A stretch of DNA of 8,995 nucleotides, from contig CANGUS010000056.1 in assembly GCA_947457085.1 (NCBI GenBank), positions 1-8,995 of the forward strand, read 5' to 3'. Within the stretch, counting starts at the first letter, position 1. The number at the start of each line of letters is the position of its first letter. The stretch comes from Bacteroidota bacterium (GTDB lineage: Bacteria > Bacteroidota > Bacteroidia > Chitinophagales > Chitinophagaceae). The position numbers and the translations under genes are program-made. The notes below the pieces were generated by a model, which did not search any database, was not told the DNA's origin, and was given only the letters and a program-made list of their open reading frames with translations. Shown here in pieces: positions 1 through 7,010 of the stretch.

Positions 1-1
1 A

Positions 2-1024
2 ATTCAATCGATGAAAAGGGCCATTCATTTTCAAGAGGATCGAAAGGCATATCTTGAAATTAAAAAAATAATACAAGAGTTTAAACCGCATATTGTCCAC
101 ACCCATGCAGCAAAACCTGGTGCTATTGGACGTTTAGCAGCATCTGCTTGTAATGTCCCAGTAATATTGCATACTTTTCATGGCCATGTTTTTCACTCCT
201 ATTTTGGAAAAGCTAAAACACAACTCTTTATTCAGGCCGAACGCTATTTAGCTTCAAAATCTGATCGAATCATTGTGATAAGCGAACAACAAAAAAAAGA
301 ATTGTCTCAAGACTATGCTATTTGCTCTCCCAATAAAATGGAAGTTATTCCACTTGGTATTGATTTAGATAAATTTTATTTTAATCAAGAAGAAAAAAGA
401 AAAGCATTTAGAAAAAAATATTCAATCCAAGAGGATGAAATAGCCGTGGGAATCATAGGTAGAATTGTACAAGTAAAAAATCATAAAATGTTTATTGATG
501 CAATTCATCAGGTTCTTTTATCTACCACTAAAAAAATAAAAATTATTATTGTAGGGGATGGAGATTTGCGAAACGACTTAACGAATCAACTGGATTCATA
601 TCGTATTTCTTACAATTATTACCCCGAAAATCAAAAATGTGAGACAGTAGTATTTACTTCTTGGTTGACAAAAATGGAAGAGGTTTATGCAGGAATAGAT
701 ATTGTAGCGCTTACCTCATTGAATGAAGGGACCCCTGTATCATTAATTGAGGCACAAGCATCCAACAAACCAATTGTAGCAACCAATGTAGGAGGAGTTA
801 AAGATGTTTGTATTGAAAATGATACTGCTTTAATCTGCGAATCGGAAGATTCAAATGCATTTAGCACGCAGCTTTTAAAACTTATTGAACATGATGATGT
901 AAGATTCAATATGGGTTTAAATGGAAAAAAATTTGTTGAGAAAAAATATGACAAAAGCAGATTGGTAAGTGACATGAGAACGCTTTACTATGAACTTTTA
1001 AAAGAAAAAAATGTACAATTTTAA
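2..1024 (+). CDS. Family-4 glycosyltransferase, N-terminus cut off by window edge
   Basis: This is a cytoplasmic GT-B fold glycosyltransferase (GT4), likely adding a sugar from a nucleotide-sugar donor to a lipid-linked surface-polysaccharide intermediate. The frame is open to the left edge, and family members usually have about 370-400 residues, so the ATG at 11 is probably internal and roughly 40 N-terminal residues lie outside. Numbering from that Met, the acceptor-side domain carries HTHAAKPGAIGR (30-41). The linker VIPLGID (112-118) leads into the donor domain. GR151 and K156 in GRIVQVKNH are the usual phosphate-contacting residues, followed by IIVGDGDLR (179-187). The E-x7-E signature is E239 to E247 in NEGTPVSLIE, followed by VATNVGGVKDV. 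The gene ends 26 bp before the epimerase gene on the same strand, suggesting a shared polysaccharide operon. Donor and acceptor cannot be read from sequence. Family is confident; exact substrate is unknown. Confidence 0.9.
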   Translation: MQSMKRAIHFQEDRKAYLEIKKIIQEFKPHIVHTHAAKPGAIGRLAASACNVPVILHTFHGHVFHSYFGKAKTQLFIQAERYLASKSDRIIVISEQQKKELSQDYAICSPNKMEVIPLGIDLDKFYFNQEEKRKAFRKKYSIQEDEIAVGIIGRIVQVKNHKMFIDAIHQVLLSTTKKIKIIIVGDGDLRNDLTNQLDSYRISYNYYPENQKCETVVFTSWLTKMEEVYAGIDIVALTSLNEGTPVSLIEAQASNKPIVATNVGGVKDVCIENDTALICESEDSNAFSTQLLKLIEHDDVRFNMGLNGKKFVEKKYDKSRLVSDMRTLYYELLKEKNVQF

Positions 1025-1038
1025 TTTTCTTTTTTGTT

Positions 1039-1046
1039 TACTTTTG
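1039..1046 (+). promoter_or_regulatory. Bacteroidota-type -7 promoter element before the epimerase gene
   Basis: TACTTTTG is an exact match to the Bacteroidota -7 consensus TAnnTTTG and ends only 4 bp before the ATG at 1051. No TTG/TTTG lies at the expected distance of about 19 bp upstream, so the -33 half is weak or absent. If used, transcription would begin at or within a few bases of the start codon, giving a leaderless or nearly leaderless mRNA. The element sits in the 26-bp gap after the glycosyltransferase, so it would be an internal operon promoter. This is a motif match only; T-rich sequence makes chance matches possible. Confidence 0.5.
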
Positions 1047-1050
1047 CCAA

Positions 1051-2016
1051 ATGAATATTCTTCTTACTGGTGGTGCAGGCTTTATCGGATCCAACTTAAC
1101 AAAATCGTTATTAAATGACGATCGAGTTTCAAAAGTTCGGGTTCTAGATAATTTTTGTACAGGTTATCGTCAAAATTTACAAGATGTAGTCAATCATCCA
1201 AAATTCGAATTGATGGAAGGGGATATTACCGATTTTGCCATATGCGAAAAAGCGATGCTTGGAATGGATTTAGTGAGTCATCAAGCAGCTTTAGGCTCTG
1301 TTCCTCGAAGTATTATTGACCCTATTAATTCTAATAATACCAATATTACGGGTACATTAAACATTTATACTGCAGCAAAGCAAGCCAATATTAAAAGAAT
1401 TGTTTATGCTGCTTCATCATCTACTTATGGAGACAGTGAATCATTACCAAAAGTAGAGAATATTATTGGAAGGCCTTTGTCTCCTTATGCCGTAACTAAA
1501 TTTGTGATGGAACTTTATGCGGATGTTTTTGCAAAAACATACGATATGGAATTTATTGGATTACGCTACTTTAATGTATTTGGTCCGCACCAAAGTCCGA
1601 AAGGTGCTTATGCAGCCGTTATTCCTTTATTTATGGATGCTGTATTAAATAATGAATCTCCAACAATGAATGGCGATGGAAGTTATAGTCGTGATTTTAC
1701 TTTCGTTGAAAATGTAGTACAAGCCAATATGAAAGCACTTTTTACAGAAAATAAAGAAGCTGTGAATCAAGTTTATAATGTAGCTTTTGGACAAAGTACC
1801 ACCTTAATTCAATTATTTAATTATATTAAAGAAGTAGCCAATGCTACTTTAGAACCTTCATTTGGACCATTTAGAAAAGGGGATATACCACATAGTTTGG
1901 CTAATATTGATAAAATAAAAACCTTGTTAAATTACAATCCTACGATTTCTGTACAAGATGGTTTAAAAATTGCTTTTGATTGGTATAAAGAAAACAGACA
2001 TTTTTACAATCAATAA
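1051..2016 (+). CDS. wbpP: UDP-GlcNAc/GlcNAcA 4-epimerase, WbpP/TviC-like (extended SDR)
   Basis: NAD-dependent sugar-nucleotide epimerase of the extended short-chain dehydrogenase family. It likely inverts C4 of UDP-GlcNAc or UDP-GlcNAc uronic acid in the cytoplasm to supply a GalNAc-type donor for surface polysaccharide. The Rossmann motif GGAGFIG is at residues 7-13, and D58 lies in the GDITD segment typical of NAD binding. HQAALGSVPRSI (77-88), YAASSSTYGD (119-128), and the catalytic YxxxK as Y146/K150 in PLSPYAVTK follow the WbpP pattern closely. LRYFNVFGPHQSPKGAYAAV (171-190) and SRDFTFVENVVQAN (213-226) match the substrate-binding half. The GDIPHSLANI segment (277-286) carries a small Ser near the site where GalE enzymes of narrow specificity have Tyr, consistent with acetylated substrates (inferred alignment). 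Its 321 residues are close to the family's roughly 340. The start is fixed by the immediate Rossmann strand. The preceding gene is a glycosyltransferase. A terminator follows directly. Confidence 0.9.
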   Translation: MNILLTGGAGFIGSNLTKSLLNDDRVSKVRVLDNFCTGYRQNLQDVVNHPKFELMEGDITDFAICEKAMLGMDLVSHQAALGSVPRSIIDPINSNNTNITGTLNIYTAAKQANIKRIVYAASSSTYGDSESLPKVENIIGRPLSPYAVTKFVMELYADVFAKTYDMEFIGLRYFNVFGPHQSPKGAYAAVIPLFMDAVLNNESPTMNGDGSYSRDFTFVENVVQANMKALFTENKEAVNQVYNVAFGQSTTLIQLFNYIKEVANATLEPSFGPFRKGDIPHSLANIDKIKTLLNYNPTISVQDGLKIAFDWYKENRHFYNQ

Positions 2017-2051
2017 AAAAAAGCCGTTTCCCACTGAAACGGCTTTTTTTT
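2015..2051. terminator. Bidirectional intrinsic terminator between converging genes
   Basis: Eight A residues (2015-2022), an 8-bp perfect stem GCCGTTTC/GAAACGGC (2023-2030 and 2036-2043), a 5-nt loop CCACT and eight T residues (2044-2051) form a symmetric hairpin. It works as a rho-independent terminator on both strands. The A-tract overlaps the epimerase stop codon (2014-2016), and the receptor gene, read from the other strand, stops 12 bp beyond the T-tract. It therefore serves both converging genes. Confidence 0.95.
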
Positions 2052-2063
2052 AAAGTACAAGGA

Positions 2064-4277
2064 TTAAAAATTATAACGGACTGCTACAATGAAATTTCTA
2101 CCAGCAGCACTCATGCCTGATGCAAAATATCGATAGTTCTTATCCAAAATATTTTCAACACCCAATTGTATTTGAGTGTGTTTTTCTGCAAAAAAACCAG
2201 CTCTAAAATTTACTGTAAACCAACTTGGCGTTCCTGTTGGGGTAGCATATTGAATATTATCCTCTCCGTTTGGATTATAATCTATCAAACGTTTTTTGCC
2301 ATTATAAATACTATAAAATTCCCCATACCATTTTTTATGATCATATTTAATGCCCAAACGACCAGTAACTGGAGGAATATGGTCTAATGGGATTAAAACA
2401 CTGTCGCTATTGTATCTTCCAAAAGTATAATTAGTAGAACCCGACAATGAAAAACGAATCAATGGTCGATATACAAATGAAATACCCCCTCCATAAATAA
2501 ATGCTTTTGATTTATTTTGACTGGCATATACAGCAGTTAATTGACCATCATACAACACAGAATCTTTTCCATTAAAGGTAAATTTATCCGTAACGATTGC
2601 ATTTTTAAAAACGGTATAAAAACCATACGCATTGAACTCTAATTTCCCATCATTATATTGTACTCCAGCTTCAAAATTTTGTGTAATTTCTGATTTTAAA
2701 TTCACGTTTGGAACAATTAATCTTTGACCACTTACCGATTCAAATACTTTAGTCATGTCATCAAAGTTTGGAGAACGAAATCCTGTTGAATAATTTAATG
2801 TCATTCTTAAGTCTGAAGAGGGCATGTATGCAATTCCTAAATTACCTGTCAATGATTTATTTTTTTGTTTTAAATCACTAAAAGGCAAATGAAATTGGAT
2901 TGAAGTATCCACTAAAGTTGAATGTAAAGTATTATAATTATATCGTAACCCATCATTAATAACCACTTTTCCATTATCTAATTTTAGCGTGTGTTGTGCA
3001 AATAAGCCAAATAAATTCATGTGGTTTTTCCCATCGGGATAACGAGTATCAATGTTTGTTTCAACACCCGTAATTATATCTTCTTTGAAAGCGGTAGATT
3101 TCAAATTATTCAACTGCCCATCTGTACCTAATGTTAACTCATGTTTATTGTCTTTATGGCGTAAAGCAACATTGTATCCAATCACATTTATTTTTTCATC
3201 TCTGTGATTCAGGGCTGTTTTTTTGTATCCTCTATTATGTCTACTTTCATTTACATATTGATGACTCATGGTTGCTGTAACATCATTAAAAAAACCGTTT
3301 AAATTATTGGCATCAAATTGATAGGCTATCAATGTTCTTGTTTGAGGACCATAATACCATGTTGCATTTTTTGCAATTCCTCCAGCTGTTTCTGTTAGCC
3401 TATCATATCGTGGAATGTTGGATGAAGTTGAATATTGCAAATTGATTCCATGTCGAATATTTTTACTCGGATTGAAACTAAATTTTTGCAAAATATCTAT
3501 TTGTTTATATCCACTAGAAACTTGTTTGTAAGGATCTGAATTTGCAAGCATAGTGTCTGTATTATTAACCCTAACTACAACAAATGGTTTTTTCCATAAT
3601 TTCATTATCGAATCGACTCCATTTTTACCTTGAACCAAATCTCCAAAATCTGAAAAGGTAATATTTGTATATGAAGCAAATGTATTTGTACCTAAATGAA
3701 TGCCTATATTTCCTGTTTGTTCTTGATTTGCAGAAGAGTATCTCATCAAAGCATTGGCTCCACTTAATTCAAGTCGCTTGGTTTTTCCAAATTTAGGATC
3801 TTTTGTTTTTAATATAATCACGCCGCCTAACGCATCGCTACCATGTACGGTGGAAGCAGGGCCATTTAATACCTCCACTTGTTCTAACGCATTTTGATCG
3901 ACAGTTATGATATTTTGCAAATGACCCGCTCTGTAAATGGCATTGTTCATTCGTATACCATCAATATTTAATTGAATTCTACTTGCTTCAAAACCCCTAA
4001 TTACAGGACTTCCACCGCCTTGCTGACTTTTTTGAACAAACACTTGCCCGGTATTGGTCAAAACGTCTGCCGTATTTTGAGCATTCATTTGAGCTATTTC
4101 TTTTTGAGAAATAACATCAATTTTTTGCACAATATTTTTTTTCTTCTCGGCAAATTTATTGCCAGAAATTACTACTTGATTTAATTGAACATTTTTTAAA
4201 GAATCAAGTTCTTGCTTTTGTGCGAAAGCTGCTTGTGCGCAAAATGCGCTTATAGAAAGTATGATAATTTTTTTCAT
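2064..4277 (-). CDS. TonB-dependent outer-membrane receptor, probably haem/haemoglobin or iron type
   Basis: Outer-membrane 22-strand barrel with an N-terminal plug that imports a ligand using TonB-ExbBD energy. Residues 1-19 are a Sec signal peptide (MKKIIILSISAFCAQAAFA), with cleavage predicted before QKQ. A TonB-box-like stretch LNQVVISG is at 32-39. The plug spans about 44-158, with VIRGFEASRIQLNIDGIRMN (92-111), YRAGHLQNI (115-123) and VEVLNGPASTVHGSDALGGV (134-153). In the barrel, FRSPNFDD (500-507) and VPNVNLKSE (522-530) resemble the FRAP and NPNL boxes of haem/haemoglobin receptors. IPPVTGRLGIKY (634-645) and GVENILDKNYRYFASG (706-721) also fit that group. The protein ends in Phe737, as expected for BAM-assembled barrels. 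It has no N-terminal carboxypeptidase-regulatory-like domain and no SusD partner beside it, which argues against a SusC glycan importer. No haemophore or transport gene is adjacent, so ligand type is inference; a siderophore or cobalamin receptor is the alternative. I found no clear promoter in the 65 bp upstream. Confidence 0.93.
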   Translation of the reverse strand: MKKIIILSISAFCAQAAFAQKQELDSLKNVQLNQVVISGNKFAEKKKNIVQKIDVISQKEIAQMNAQNTADVLTNTGQVFVQKSQQGGGSPVIRGFEASRIQLNIDGIRMNNAIYRAGHLQNIITVDQNALEQVEVLNGPASTVHGSDALGGVIILKTKDPKFGKTKRLELSGANALMRYSSANQEQTGNIGIHLGTNTFASYTNITFSDFGDLVQGKNGVDSIMKLWKKPFVVVRVNNTDTMLANSDPYKQVSSGYKQIDILQKFSFNPSKNIRHGINLQYSTSSNIPRYDRLTETAGGIAKNATWYYGPQTRTLIAYQFDANNLNGFFNDVTATMSHQYVNESRHNRGYKKTALNHRDEKINVIGYNVALRHKDNKHELTLGTDGQLNNLKSTAFKEDIITGVETNIDTRYPDGKNHMNLFGLFAQHTLKLDNGKVVINDGLRYNYNTLHSTLVDTSIQFHLPFSDLKQKNKSLTGNLGIAYMPSSDLRMTLNYSTGFRSPNFDDMTKVFESVSGQRLIVPNVNLKSEITQNFEAGVQYNDGKLEFNAYGFYTVFKNAIVTDKFTFNGKDSVLYDGQLTAVYASQNKSKAFIYGGGISFVYRPLIRFSLSGSTNYTFGRYNSDSVLIPLDHIPPVTGRLGIKYDHKKWYGEFYSIYNGKKRLIDYNPNGEDNIQYATPTGTPSWFTVNFRAGFFAEKHTQIQLGVENILDKNYRYFASGMSAAGRNFIVAVRYNF

Positions 4278-4342
4278 TATAAAAATTTAGAGATCATCGA
4301 ATGAACAATATGTAACAAAATACGATGGTAAATTCAATAAAT

Positions 4343-4368
4343 AAAAAAAACCCCTCAAGAGGGGTTTT
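4343..4368 (-). terminator. Intrinsic terminator of the tRNA-Phe unit
   Basis: On the minus strand the sequence reads AAAACCCCTCTTGAGGGG and then eight T residues. The GC core CCCCT/AGGGG (4360-4364 paired with 4351-4355) closes a CTTG loop, and the flanking A and T runs extend the stem. It lies 2 bp after the tRNA discriminator base. With no other terminator seen after recQ, it may also end recQ read-through transcripts. The A-run on the minus-strand 5' side (4365-4368) is only four long, so opposite-strand termination would be weaker. Confidence 0.9.
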
Positions 4369-4370
4369 AG

Positions 4371-4443
4371 TGGTGTGAGAGGGATTTGAACCCCCGACAC
4401 ATGGATTTTCAGTCCATTGCTCTACCAACTGAGCTATCGCACC
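4371..4443 (-). tRNA. tRNA-Phe (anticodon GAA)
   Basis: Read on the minus strand, this folds as a 73-nt cloverleaf. The D arm is GCTC-AGTTGGTA-GAGC. The anticodon arm is ATGGA-CTGAAAA-TCCAT, with anticodon GAA at plus positions 4408-4410. The T arm is GGGGG-TTCAAAT-CCCTC with one G-T pair, and the variable loop is GTGTC. The discriminator is A, and CCA is not encoded (CTAAAA follows), so tRNA nucleotidyltransferase must add it. The acceptor strands GGTGCGA and TCACACC pair at six of seven positions; the fifth pair is a C-A mismatch, which is unusual. All other stems are intact and the gene has its own promoter and terminator, so it is probably functional. Confidence 0.95.
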
Positions 4444-4458
4444 TTTTAATTAGGATTG

Positions 4459-4488
4459 CAAAAATAACAATTAATTGCAATTTGCCAA
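4459..4488 (-). promoter_or_regulatory. Promoter of tRNA-Phe (Bacteroidota sigma-70 type)
   Basis: On the minus strand a -33 TTG (plus 4486-4488) and a -7 TATTTTTG (plus 4459-4466) are separated by 19 bp, matching the Bacteroidota primary-sigma consensus TTTG/TTG-N19-TAnnTTTG. The expected transcription start is near 4452, giving a 5' leader of roughly 8-10 nt before the mature tRNA at 4443, to be trimmed by RNase P. The spacer contains a 10-bp perfect palindrome AATTGCAATT (4473-4482). Confidence 0.8.
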
Positions 4489-4521
4489 TTATTTTTTTCT
4501 AGAATATGAAAACAAGTGAAA

Positions 4522-6753
4522 TTAGTTTGCAAATTCACTCATAAATTTAATTCTCATCAATCTAAATTGCTCTTCGCTTAAACTATTTTCTTTTAATAAA
4601 TCTGCCGCTTCATCTATATTTCCGCTTTCACTGGATTGAAAAAAGTCAATCATGTCTTCTTGATCATATTCATCCACAAAATCATCAATACAATATTCTA
4701 AATTCAATTTAGTACCACTAGATACAATGGTTTCCATTTCCTTCAACAAATCAACTAATTTTAAATCTTTCATTTTAGCAATGGTTTCCAAAGCAATTTT
4801 TTTATCAATATTTTGAATGATAAAGACTTTTAAACCGCTTTTATTCACCACGCTCTTCATCACAAACTCATCTACTTTTTCTATATTGTTTTCTTCAACA
4901 TAGGTAGCAATTAATTCAACGAATTTTTTACCATATTTTATTGCTTTTCCTTTACTGACACCCTGAACATTTTCCATTTCCTTCATAGAAGTGGGATAGT
5001 TGGTAGCCATATCTTCTAAAGAGTTTTCTAAAAAAACAACAAATGGAGGCACATTGTGTTGTTTTCCTACTTGTTTTCGAAGTTCTTTCAACATGTCTAA
5101 CAAAACAGGATCCAATGCTGTAGAAGCCCCATTACCTCCATTTCCACCCACTTCTTCATCATCACCATCTGCATTTTCAAATTTGTGATTTAAGGATAGT
5201 TTTAATGAGAATGGTTTTTTCAAAAAGGCTTTTCCTTTGTCTGTCAATTTTAATAATCCATATTCTTCAATATCTTTTCTAATTAAATCTTCCACCATCA
5301 TTTGTCGAACCAAAGAAAACCAAAAATGTTCGTCCATTTGGAAGTGAGCTCCCATGCTAAAACATTTTAATTTATCATGTTTATATGCTTGTATTTGTGT
5401 ATTAGTTCGACCTAAAACGATATTGATAACATAATCTATTCCAAACATCTCTTTCAGTTCCTTAATGGCAACTAAAACAGTATGAATGGTATCTTTTACT
5501 TCTATTTTTTCTTTAGGATGTAAGCAATTATCGCACATACAATTACATTTATCCGCATTGTATTCTTCTCCAAAATAATGTAATAGTACTTTACGTCTAC
5601 AAATGGCACTTTCTGCATAGGCAACGGTTTCACCAATTAATTGTGCACCCATCTCCCGTTCTGTTAAAGGTTTATCACGCATAAGATGTTCTAATTTTTG
5701 AACATCTTTATATGAAAAATAGAGTAAACATTTCCCTTCTAAACCATCCCGGCCTGCACGACCTGTTTCTTGGTAATAATTTTCAATAGATTTTGGAATA
5801 TTGTAGTGAATCACAAATCGGATATCTGGTTTATCTATTCCCATACCAAATGCAATGGTAGCAACGATTACATCTACATCTTCATGTAAAAATTGATCTT
5901 GTCTATCAGCCCTTGTTTTACTATCTAAACCAGCATGGTAAGCTACTGCACTGATGCCATTGGCAACCAATATTTCCGATAAGTCTTCAGTTGTTTTTCT
6001 ATTGAGCGTATAAATTATTCCACTTTTCCCTCTGTTTTGTTGAATGAACTTAACAATTTGTTTTACGGTATGATCTTTTTTTCCTTTTGGAACAATCTCG
6101 TAATATAAATTGCTTCTGTTAAATGATGAAATAAAGACATTTGCTTTATTTAAAACTAGGTTCTTAACAATATCATCTTGCACTTTAGGGGTTGCTGTAG
6201 CAGTTAGTGCAATTACTTTTAAATTAGGATTGATGGTGTCAATAATTTCTCTTATTTTTCTATACTCTGGTCTAAAATCATGACCCCATTCAGAAATACA
6301 GTGAGCCTCATCTACTGCAATAAAAGAAATGTTTAATTCTTTTAAAAAAGCAACATTTTCTTCTTTCGTTAAAGTTTCTGGAGCCACATAAAGCATTTTG
6401 GTACCTCCTTTCGATAAATCTTCTTTTACTTTTTTTATTTGTCCTTTATTTAAGGATGAATTTAAAAAATGAGCAACATTTTCAATTTCACTGTAACCTC
6501 TTATTAGATCCACTTGATTTTTCATCAAAGCAATTAGGGGAGAGACAATGATAGCAGTTCCTTCGCTCATTAAAGCGGGCAATTGATAACATAAAGATTT
6601 ACCACCTCCAGTAGGCATGATAACGAATGTATCATTCCCACCTAAAATACTCTGAATGATTTTTTCTTGATCTCCTTTGAATTTATCAAATCCAAAATTC
6701 TCCATTAATGCGCTTTTTAAATCTACTTTATTAACGCTTTTTACTTTTGCCAT
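4522..6753 (-). CDS. recQ: ATP-dependent DNA helicase RecQ
   Basis: Superfamily-2 helicase that unwinds DNA 3'-5' in recombination, fork repair and RecF-pathway resection. In order: motif 0 around GFDKFKGDQ (21-29), Walker A MPTGGGKS (46-53), DEAH (148-151), TATAT (184-188) and motif VI QETGRAGRDG (328-337). The zinc-binding part of the RQC has C385 followed by the cluster C403, C405, C407, C410; one of C403/C405 is likely the second ligand. The winged helix is about 420-515. An acidic then Gly/Asn-rich linker (529-544) leads to an HRDC domain (about 550-622, with NVQGVSKGKAIKYGKKF). The extension from 630 to 743 is rich in helices and charged residues. Its segment ETIAKMKDLKLVDLLKEME looks like the helix-turn-helix seen at the C-terminus of some RecQ proteins. 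Length 743 exceeds E. coli RecQ (about 610) but fits Bacteroidota RecQ of about 730. The start ATG has no plausible competitor upstream. All catalytic motifs are intact. Confidence 0.97.
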   Translation of the reverse strand: MAKVKSVNKVDLKSALMENFGFDKFKGDQEKIIQSILGGNDTFVIMPTGGGKSLCYQLPALMSEGTAIIVSPLIALMKNQVDLIRGYSEIENVAHFLNSSLNKGQIKKVKEDLSKGGTKMLYVAPETLTKEENVAFLKELNISFIAVDEAHCISEWGHDFRPEYRKIREIIDTINPNLKVIALTATATPKVQDDIVKNLVLNKANVFISSFNRSNLYYEIVPKGKKDHTVKQIVKFIQQNRGKSGIIYTLNRKTTEDLSEILVANGISAVAYHAGLDSKTRADRQDQFLHEDVDVIVATIAFGMGIDKPDIRFVIHYNIPKSIENYYQETGRAGRDGLEGKCLLYFSYKDVQKLEHLMRDKPLTEREMGAQLIGETVAYAESAICRRKVLLHYFGEEYNADKCNCMCDNCLHPKEKIEVKDTIHTVLVAIKELKEMFGIDYVINIVLGRTNTQIQAYKHDKLKCFSMGAHFQMDEHFWFSLVRQMMVEDLIRKDIEEYGLLKLTDKGKAFLKKPFSLKLSLNHKFENADGDDEEVGGNGGNGASTALDPVLLDMLKELRKQVGKQHNVPPFVVFLENSLEDMATNYPTSMKEMENVQGVSKGKAIKYGKKFVELIATYVEENNIEKVDEFVMKSVVNKSGLKVFIIQNIDKKIALETIAKMKDLKLVDLLKEMETIVSSGTKLNLEYCIDDFVDEYDQEDMIDFFQSSESGNIDEAADLLKENSLSEEQFRLMRIKFMSEFAN

Positions 6754-6834
6754 AAAACTATTTTATATCCCCTAAAAGTGTACATGTTTTTTATTTAAAG
6801 CTATGTAACTCCTAATTTAATTCTTTATTTCTCA

Positions 6835-6855
6835 ATATGCAACAATTGTGCATAT
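6835..6855. repeat. Inverted repeat ATATGCA-N7-TGCATAT in divergent intergenic region
   Basis: Perfect 7-bp arms (6835-6841 and 6849-6855) flank the 7-bp spacer ACAATTG, which itself contains the palindrome CAATTG. The element lies between divergently transcribed recQ (82 bp from its ATG) and the TPR gene (155 bp from its ATG). It has no adjacent T-run and weak GC content, so it is not a terminator. An operator for a dimeric regulator is the natural reading, but no regulator gene is in view. The rest of the 257-bp region (6754-7010) is AT-rich, with no ORF above about 12 codons and no RNA gene that I can recognise. Confidence 0.55.
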
Positions 6856-6997
6856 ATTTTGGTTCACGAAGGTAATTTAAACAAAATAGAAAACCGTTTA
6901 ATAAGACGTTAAAAAGAAATCATTTTTTTTACACTTCAATGAATGGGGTTTATGTATTTTTTCACAAAAAAATCTAGATTACTTAGTGCTTTATTCG

Positions 6998-7005
6998 GAT
7001 ATTTG
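6998..7005 (+). promoter_or_regulatory. Possible -7 element before the TPR gene
   Basis: GATATTTG differs from the TAnnTTTG consensus at one of six fixed bases and ends 5 bp before the ATG at 7011, a position like that of the exact match before the epimerase gene. No TTG or TTTG is found about 19 bp upstream. This is weak evidence; the true promoter may lie elsewhere in the preceding 250 bp. Confidence 0.25.
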
Positions 7006-7010
7006 ACAAA

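Noticed and set aside
11..13. ATG at 11 as the true start of the glycosyltransferase
   Set aside because: The frame is open upstream to the window edge, and the N-terminal strand of the GT-B acceptor domain is missing from the visible protein, so the real start is most likely outside the window.
685..975. Minus-strand open frame of 96 codons inside the glycosyltransferase gene
   Set aside because: It lies wholly within a well-supported gene on the other strand, has low-complexity composition and matches no family I recognise. The same applies to the shorter opposite-strand frames at 2166-2387, 3972-4184, 5000-5188, 7223-7438 and 7898-8170.
4301..4320. TATTTTG on the minus strand as a possible receptor-gene promoter
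   Set aside because: It is one base short of the TAnnTTTG spacing, and the only upstream TTG is about 12 bp away instead of about 19, so it was not annotated.
6742..6749. Plus-strand TACTTTTG, an exact -7 consensus match pointing towards the TPR gene
   Set aside because: It is the reverse complement of the first codons of recQ (ATGGCAAAAGTA), has no TTG at the right distance upstream and is 261 bp from the TPR start. It is probably coincidental.
6837..6875. Twelve-codon plus-strand ORF (MQQLCIYFGSRR) overlapping the intergenic inverted repeat
   Set aside because: It is too short, has no ribosome-binding site or promoter and resembles no leader peptide, for example it has no run of a regulatory amino acid. 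A similar 12-codon frame at about 6940-6978 was rejected for the same reasons.
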